From contig WFUO01000035.1 in NCBI GenBank assembly GCA_015484945.1, positions 124,096 to 188,095 on the forward strand: a stretch of DNA of 64,000 nucleotides. The letters run 5' to 3'. This document shows, in pieces, positions 52,083-61,000 of the stretch (within the stretch, counting starts at the first letter, position 1; every line of letters starts with the position of its first letter). The notes under the pieces were generated by a model. The model ran no database searches. It was not told the DNA's origin and saw nothing but the letters and a program-made list of their open reading frames with translations. Both the position numbers and the translations under genes were made by a program. Origin of the DNA: Gammaproteobacteria bacterium. Lineage in GTDB: Bacteria > Pseudomonadota > Gammaproteobacteria > WFUO01.

Positions 52083-55000
52083 CTAGGGTTTCCTCTTGAT
52101 GAACGTAAACTGCTTATGCGCTTCCCCGCTGTCATGATAGCAGGACAGCCGTTTGCCGGCGAACGCTTCCCAGCGCATGATCCGTTCGCGCCGCAGACCG
52201 CGTACAACCGGCCGACGACCCTCGGCGCGGCTACGCCGACTGCTGGTCACGCGCCAGCCGGCCAGTCCGGCAATCGCCGCGCCCAGTGTCTGACTGCGCT
52301 TGTCGTCTTGTTCGTCATCCTTGTCCTGTGAAGGTGTCTGTTTGGGTTTGCAGAGCGGCTTTTTGGCCTTGCCATCCTGTGCATCCGGCCGGTTCTGCGC
52401 CTTGCCATTTTGCTCGTCCGACTGCTTGCCCGCTTCCGGCGCCGCGCAGCCACCTTCCGGCGTCCCGGTATCGCCTTTCTGCGGCTGACCGGCGGCCGGG
52501 GCGGGGATGTTGATACTCGGGTCGCTGGGCTCGCCAGGGTGACTGGCGCCCTGGCTGGCACGAACCTGGTTGAATTGGGTCACGGGCAACTGCCGTCCCG
52601 AGACATCGGGCAGGCGCGGGATGCCGCCCAGCGAGAAACGGCTTTGCAGCGACTGCGGGAGATAGAGGCCAAACTGGGTCGAACCGATCAAATCGAGATT
52701 GCCCTGACCAAGGCGTACGACAAACAGGCCCTTGTCGCCATCCAGCGTGACACGGGCGTATTCACCGACCATGACATCCTCGCCCAGATCGCCATGGAAC
52801 AGGTCGCCGCCAAAACCGCCCAGCATGACATCGCGGCCGTTCCCGCCATTGAGCTCGTCGTTGCCGCCAAGGAAGGGATCGATGGTCTCGAAGATCACCG
52901 GCTGCCAGTGGATGAAGACCATCTGGCCGCCGTCGCCGGACAGCATGTCCTCTCCGGCACGCCCAAGCAACAGGTCGTTGGCGGCCCCGCCAATGATGTA
53001 GTCCTCGCCGTCGCCACCGTCGATGGTATCGTCACCGCCCAGCGCCGGATCTGTGGACCACATGACATCCATGCTGAAGGGATCGGTGTCTCCGGTCCAG
53101 ACGTCGCCACTGTTCTTCAGTACCACCGACTGGCCGCTCTGAAGGAAGAAGAACTCGCCGTTGTCGCCCAGGATGTAATCGTTGCCACCCTGGCCGTTGA
53201 TGACATCACTGCCGACCCCACCGATGACCAGGTCGCGGCCATCACCGGCGTCGATGGTGTCGCCGCCGCCCGTACCGGCATCGGTATCGGTGGCATGCAA
53301 GTGTTCCGGCCGGCCGTTCAGGTAACGGAACTCGCCATTGTCGCCCACGATGCGGTCCTCGCCCGCGCCGGTGGACAGGGTATCGGCGCCATACCCGCCG
53401 AACACCCGGTCGTCGCCCGCGCCGGTGGTGACGCGGTCATCGCCCCCCTCGCCACCGCGGGCCGTGGCCAGCCGGGTGATACCGGCGTTGGACTTGCGTT
53501 CCACGCTGCCGCCCTGATAGACCGCGATACGGCCGCTGTAATCGATCTGGCCAAAGTCGCCAAAGGCGACCAGGCCATCGTTCCAGGCGCTGGCATCGAT
53601 GCTGTCGTTGCCGCTCTCGCCAAACAGCACCAGCAAGCCGTCGGCGCCACTGCCGTCATCGGCCACGATGATCGCGTCGTCGCCATCGTTGAACCAGACA
53701 CTGGTCACGTCGCCGGCACGGGTGCTGCCTATCCTGACCGTGTCCGCGCCCTGACCGCTGCGGATGTTCACGCCACCGGCATAGCTGCCGCCGCTGGCGG
53801 TATAACCGATGCGTCCGGGCGCCAGGCCGGTGATGCTGGCACGGTCGATACGTACCGGATTCACTGCCGTGCCGTCACCCGCGTTGCTGCCGGCATCGCT
53901 GACATTCAGGGTGTTGTCGCCGCTGCCGGCGTCGATGTCGAGATCACCGGCAAGGGCGTCCAGCGTGCCGGTCAGGGCCGGCGCGTTGCCGGCCACGTTG
54001 ACGATGTCGTTGCCACCCAGGGTCATGATCCGGGTACGCGCGCCGCCATCGGTGCCGCTGACATTGAAGATGTCGTTGCCGGCGCCGGAACGGATCAGGA
54101 TGTCCTCCATTGTGCCATAGCTGATCGTACCGGCCATGTATTCGATATCGAGCGTGCTGGCGGTGAGATCGAGACGGGTATCGCGGGTCTCGCCGGAATC
54201 GTCCACGATCATGCGATCGTTGCCGGCCTCGCCGTAGAGGGCGAGATTGCGGTTGATCGATGTGGTCAGTCCGCCGGTCGTGAGCGGCGCCCGGTCGGAA
54301 ACGATGAAGCGATCGTCGCCGTCGTTGCCGCGAATGACCGTATCGCCATCGACGCCGCGGATATCGGCATTGTCGTTGCCCGCGCCAAGGTCGATGGTGG
54401 TGGTACCGGCATGGGTGGCCGTCACGGTGAGGCGGTCGTTGCCGCTGCCGAGCAGGACGTTCATGGACTCGAAGTCCTGGTAGGTGATGCCGCCATTGTA
54501 GGTCTTGCCGCCAATGATCTGGTCACCGCCCATGCCGAGGCCGGTCAGACGTGTGCCGCTCAGCGTACCGGTGTCATCAGCGGTGCTGTCCTGGTCGAAC
54601 ACATTCAGCGTATCCCGGTCGCGGGACGGATCGGGCGGCACGATGGTCGGGAACGCGCCGGTATCGGTCTCGGTCGGCAGGATTACGGCATCGACGAGGC
54701 TGCGGTCCGCATTCGGATCCAGCCCGCCGAACACGTACAGCGGCCCGGCGATGTTGTCCACCGTCTGCGCGATATCCGGGAAGGTAATCGGATTGCCCGC
54801 GGCGTCATAGGCCACGACACCGGCCGGCACGTCGGCGCCGACCGAGACGGTATCGCTGCCATAGCCGCCGAAGATCCGGGTGACCGACCCGGCCCGCGTG
54901 CTCTGGACATAGAACTCGTCGTCGCCTTCCATGCCGTCGATATCGACGGACTCGATATTGGTATAGTTGATACTCAGACCGGCGCCGAACACGCCACGGT

Positions 55001-58000
55001 CGGTAATGACGAATCGGTCGGCGAACTCGGTGCCAACCACAACCAGGGTGTCGTCGCCCGCGCCGCCATCGACATCGACCGGCGCGTTGACGACATATTC
55101 TATATAGTCCGAACCGCTGCCACCGGCGATGGCCGTGGTATTGGTGGTCGCAAACGCGCGCACGACGAAGCTGTCGCTGCCGGCGTCGCCGTTCAGGGCC
55201 AGCGCCGCCCCGTTGCGATAGACCTGGAAGGCATCGTCACCATCGCCGCCATTGATGGTCGTGGCGCGGCTGATGCCCTTGCTCAGATAGCCACGCGTGG
55301 TCTGGATGGTGTCGATCTCGTCGCCGGGCGCGACGTTCGGTACCTCGCGCGGGCTCTTGAACATCTGTCCGACCTGGGCGCTGTCGTTACCCGCGCCCAG
55401 GTTGATGACGGTCACGGCATTGTTGTCGTCCAGGGCGATACGGTCGTCACCGTCAAGGGTGTCGATGGTCAGCGTGCCGTTGATGTTGGCGTCATAGTTG
55501 ACCCGCTCGACATCCGCGCCGTGCAGGCTGGCGACGAAGTTGCGACGCAGCAGCAACTGATCGGCAGCCGCGGTGCCCCGGATATTGAGGTCGTTGGTGC
55601 CCGAGGCGCCGGTATCGCGCACATCGATGCGCGCCGCACCGCTACGCGCCAGGCGGACGTTATAGGTATCAGACCCTTCTCCGCCATCGAGTATCAGGCG
55701 GTCCGCGATCGGGCTGCCGGGCGCATCGTCGATGCCGGTGGTGATGATGTCACTGCCGACGCCCCCCAGGATGGTCGTTTGGGTGCCGGCCGTGACATTG
55801 GTGAGTGTGATGCGGTCGTCGTCGTCACCGCCGCTGATGCTTGCCGAAGCGCCGAAGATCCGCCCCCGAATGTCGATCACGACGCCGGTGCCGGCATCGG
55901 CGTCGCCGGCATCGCCAATCAGCGTCACGGTGCCGCTGGCGCGGACCTCGCCGCCCTGCTCGATGGTGACATTGTCACCGACACGCAGTATCACCGCGCC
56001 GTTGTCGGCGCGGACGATGCTGCCCGTGCCCAGGCGCAGGTCGTTGCCCGCGCCGGCCTGATCCACGATCGTCAGGCGGATATCGCCGTTGCTGCTGAGC
56101 ACGCGCCGGGTATCCAGCCCGCCGTTCATGGCACGAACATGAATACCCTGCGCGGCGGTGGCACTGAACAATGCCAGCCCGGCGGCGGTGACCTGGACAT
56201 CGAGCGCGTTGCTGCCGCCGCCGACACTGCCGCCGCGGGCCGTGAACGTGAACCCGCCGCTGTCAATATTGCTGGCGTCGTCGTTGCGGCTGTCGATCAG
56301 CGAGCCGGCGGCATCCAGCATGGTGCTGCCGGCAGCGGCCAGGATGCGGTCGATGCGGATATCGCCGGCGGCGGCCGTGAACGCGGCGTCACCGGTGGTG
56401 GTCTGGGCGCGAATGATGTTCAGATCCCCGGCCGTTTCGGTGATCGCGATGCCGCCAGCCGCCGTGGCGGTCAGGTTGTCGGAATCGATGTCCAGATCCT
56501 TGCCCATGGTGCCGATCCGGCCCGTCCGGGCCAGCAGGTTCAGCGCCGCACCAACGACATCGGCCGCTGCGTCGCCATCGGCATCGACGATGCCGGACGC
56601 CGCGCTCAGGAACACGTTGCCGGTGGTCGAGATGATACTGCCGACGCGCATGTCGCCATTGATCTCGTCGATGTGAATGTCGCCCAGCGCCGTGGCATCG
56701 ATGCGGCCGGCACCGACATCGGTCCGCAACGCCGAACCGGCCTGCCCGATCACGCCATTGCCGGCCACCAGCCGAATGTCCTGTGCCCGAATGAGCTGGG
56801 CATTGCCGTTGCGCAGGATATCGCCGGCCACAGACGACAGCGCGGCGGTGCCGTTGCTGCTCTCGATCAGGCCGGTCAGCAGCAGGTCGGTTGTCACCGT
56901 GCTCGTGCTGCCGGCAGTGACCGTAACACCGTCACGCCCGCTGAGCGTATCGAGCGTGATGACACCGTTGTCCGGCGTACTGGCCACATCGTTGACAAGG
57001 CCCGTGGACTGGATGTCGGCCAGATCGATCCGTATCAGGCTGCCGCCCGCGTCGCGCAGGTAGTAACCGCTGCCGCGCAGGCTGTGCGCGGCGCCGGTGG
57101 CCCCGGCCGTCAGGTCGCGCACCAGACTGTGCGCGGCGCCGCTGGCGGCGGACGGATCCAGGTCCACGCCGATCAGCGCGGCGATGCCGTGATCACCGGT
57201 GGCGACCGAGGTATCGAGCGCCAGCACCGTCGGCGTCGCGGCCAGCGCATCGGCCCGGGTGGCAGCCAGCTGGATCGTGGTCGCATCGACGACTACGGCG
57301 TAATAGGTCTGGCCATCCACCAGGCCGCCAATGGGCGTGCCGGAGGCGCGATAGGTCACGGGCTGGCCGGTGACGTAGCCGTGTGCGACACCGAGATCGA
57401 TGTCCGAACCGCTGACTGCGGTGGTGGCAAACGCGCGCATATCCGGGACAGCCGTCGTATCGGCCAGGTTGTTTACCAAACGGATGGTCGTCGCATCGAT
57501 CACGCGCACATAGTAGGCCTGCCCATCCACCAGGCCGCCGATGGCCTGACCACCGCCACTGTGGTAGATCACCCGGTCGCCATTGGCGTAACCATGATTG
57601 CCACCCAGGTTGATGGTTTCGCGGTTGCCGTTGACCGCGGCGGGAGCGAACACCCGCGCCAGCTGGATGCGCGTGCTGTCGATGACCTTGACCGCGTAGC
57701 TCTTGCCGCTGACCAGACCACCGATCGGCGCGCCGCCGTTGCTGTCGTAACGGACCAGATCACCATCCTGCAACCCGTGTGCGTAACCGAGATCGATGAT
57801 GTCGTTGACGATATCGACACCGGTGGCCGGATCGAAGACATCGTTCTGGAACAGGCTGCCGGTAACCACCGTGCCGTCCCTCAGCGTAACCTGTATCAGG
57901 GTAGCGTACTGCTCGCGCTGACCGTCGTTGATGCGGATGTCCACCTGGCCCGCGCCGGAGGTTGCATTCAGTACGCGCACGTCGAGCGCGGAGGCATCGC

Positions 58001-61000
58001 GGCTCACCGCGGCCATGTCCAGCCATACGCCCTGCCAGCCGCTGGCATCGCGCAGCAGTGTCGGCAGGCCGGTCAGCGCCGAGGCCCGCAGGCGCGCCTG
58101 GATACGGTCGCGCGCGGTGCCGACCATGCCACGGTCGGCGCGCAGACTGAGATCGCGGGTGTCGATGTACACACCGGGGCCGGACGAGGTGATATCGCCT
58201 CCGGCATTGTAGATGCGCGTAATACCGAGATCATTCTCGATCCGGCCGTTGAGGTTGATATAGGCATTGGCCGCATTGTTGTTGCGGATGTCCACCAGCG
58301 ATCCGGTGGCGTTGGTATTGACCGTATAGTTGAAATTGCTGGTCTCGTCACCAATGCTGATGATCGGCGTGGACTGGTTCTTGTTGATCACGATGATGTC
58401 GTTGATGATCAGGTCCTTGGCCGAGTTGTTCGTGATCGTGACCGAATCGAACGCATTGTTGACATTGAAGATGGCGTTGCCGATCACGGCGTCGTACACC
58501 GAGCGAATGAAGATCCTTCCAACCGCGGTATTAACGATGTCATCGACGATGATCCGGTCGGCCAGGTTCTGGTATGTGACCCCGACCGCGCGGATCACAT
58601 TGCCACTGGCATCGACGACCAGTTCCGGCGATTCCGCACCGTCGATTGTGACCGTGGAATTGAAATCGATCAGGTTGTCAACGACCTTGTTGCCCGGCGT
58701 ATAGGTGTCCACCGGACTGGCGGTCACGTACTCGACCAGTTCCTCGATCGGATCGCAGATAACCTTGTCCAGACCCAGCCAGCCGAAGATCGTACGGCAG
58801 GCGTAACCAACGATTTCCTTGACATAATAGGTCAGTGTTTCGGCATCGGCCTCGGCGCGCTTGATATAGCCATTGGTCTGGTATTTCGGCGAATCGGCCA
58901 GCACGTATAGATCCCGGGTCGTCAACTGGCTGCCCGTCATCGTGCGCACGGTCGATGTCGCCTGCTGCTCGTTGTCGGCCGTCGATGTCAGTGCGCCCTG
59001 CACGCCGGTGGTATCGGTCTTGGCGCGCGCACGCGAGATCAGGCTGTCCTGCCGGGCCACCATGCTGATGCTGACCGGTGCCTCGATGGACGCGCCCTGA
59101 CCCAGGAACACAAGCGCCGCGGCCTTGAGATCGGCGTCCGCGGTTGCCTTGGAGCTGTTGCCGGCGGAATAGTTCACCGAACTGGCATCGGCATTGACAT
59201 CGAGCGCAATGTCGCGCGCAAGCGCCGAGAATGCATTGGCGAGAATGTTCGCGCCATCCCCGATCCGCGCCTCGGTGTTGGCGTTGAGCAGCTGCGCGCG
59301 TGAAGTGACCTCGAGTACCGTGATGCCGCCGCCGCTGGAGATCGACGTGGTCGCATCGATGTCCGCGCTACCGAAGGCGTTCATGCGCATCAGGCCACCG
59401 GTGCGAATCGTGGCGTTGACGCCCACCGCGGCACGCGTCAACACACCATCAGCGATTGCCTCGGCTTCCTGGCCCGCGCCGCTGATCAGGCCGCCACCGC
59501 CACCGGTCGCGGCCGCGTTGACCCGGTTGCTGGTTCTGGCCGTGACACTGACATCGCCCACGCTGTTGACCAGGGCCCCGTCGGCGATCGCCGCCTGGGT
59601 ATTGGCGCCGCGAACGTAGGCGCCGGTACGCAGGACGCCGAACGCGGCCACGCCGCCGAAATCGCCCTTGACCTGTGCATCGACGTAGTCATTCGCTTCG
59701 GCGCCTATGGTCGTCACGCCACTGCTCCACAGCGACGAACCGGCACCAATGCGCGCATCGACGACAGGCACGAGGGTGGTATAGGCATAGGTGCCGACCC
59801 CGGCCACGCCTCCCCCGGCAACGGCTTGCGAGTAGGTCACCAGCCGGTTGTCGGATGTGGCCTGTACGCTGATATTGCCGACCCGCTGCGCGGAACTGCC
59901 GATCTGCGAGCGGTTGCCGGTAAACGCGTTGGCGCTGGTATTCGCCACGATTGTACTGCGCATGTCGGCGCCGGCGATCAGACCGCCCGTGCCGCCGGCA
60001 TTGCGCACGTCCGCATCGGCGTCCTGATAGGCGTTGATCATCACCCGGGCACCGCCATCGATGACGGCATCATCCCCGAGCCCGGCCTCGGCCATTGCGT
60101 TCACGATCAGTTTGCCGTCGGCGCCGGCACCGGCGAGCAAGCCGCCCGATCCAGCGGTAAGCGCGATCGTGCTCCGCGCATTCGGACGGTCGCTGGCGTC
60201 AATGGTGATCCCGCCGCCGGCCGTAAGACGGCTGAAGCGGCCGGCGAACGCGCGGACGGCGTTGTCGATCCGCACATTGGCGATCGAAACCCCCACACTG
60301 AGACCGCCGCCGGCCCCGGAGCCGCCAGTGACATTGACGGCATAACGGTTCGAGGCGCTGATGGTCAGGTCGCCACCGGCACGGATGGAAGCGCGATTGA
60401 TGATGTTGCCGGCATCTTCGACATAGGCCGCTGTCACGCGGTCACCGGCACCGCTGCCGGTGGCAAGGGCCGGATTGATGCTCGGTTGCGCTATGCTCCC
60501 GGTGCGGCTGGCGGCATTCTGCGCGCTGCTGTTGCTGCCACTGAGCGGAAGCGGATTCAGGGCGATATTGTTGTTGACCTGACCCTGCAGGCCGGCGTCG
60601 AATTGCCCCGCACCGGCGGTATCCAGCGGCGAACCCATGCTGAGCACCGAGATCGCGCCATTCAGCGCCACTGTGGCCCCGCCATAGGCCTTCACGGTCG
60701 ATTCCATCAGACGCGCGGAACGCGCCGTGAGCGAGAAGCTGCCCGCGGCATCAATCGACGATTGCTGCCCGACCCGTGCCACGGTACGGTTCTTGATCGT
60801 GCCCACATCGATTGTGGCGCCGACGCCGCCAAGTGTACCGCCGGCCACGGTGCCGCCCCAGTTCCTGATGCTGGCGTTGTCGTCCGCGCTGATGGTCACA
60901 CGCTGGCCCGCGCCGGGAGACAGCGCGCCGCCGGCACGGAAAGGCGCGAAATTGTTGATCATCGAGGCCCGGCTGGCGCCGCTTTCCACGATGGCCTCGG

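Noticed and set aside
52410-58910. 2166-aa plus-strand ORF antisense to the giant exoprotein
   Set aside because: Lies wholly antisense to a strongly supported repeat protein; composition (D/V/A/G/R/Q-rich, no domain) is expected from reading GC-rich repeats backwards. Stop-free length is explained by biased codon use.
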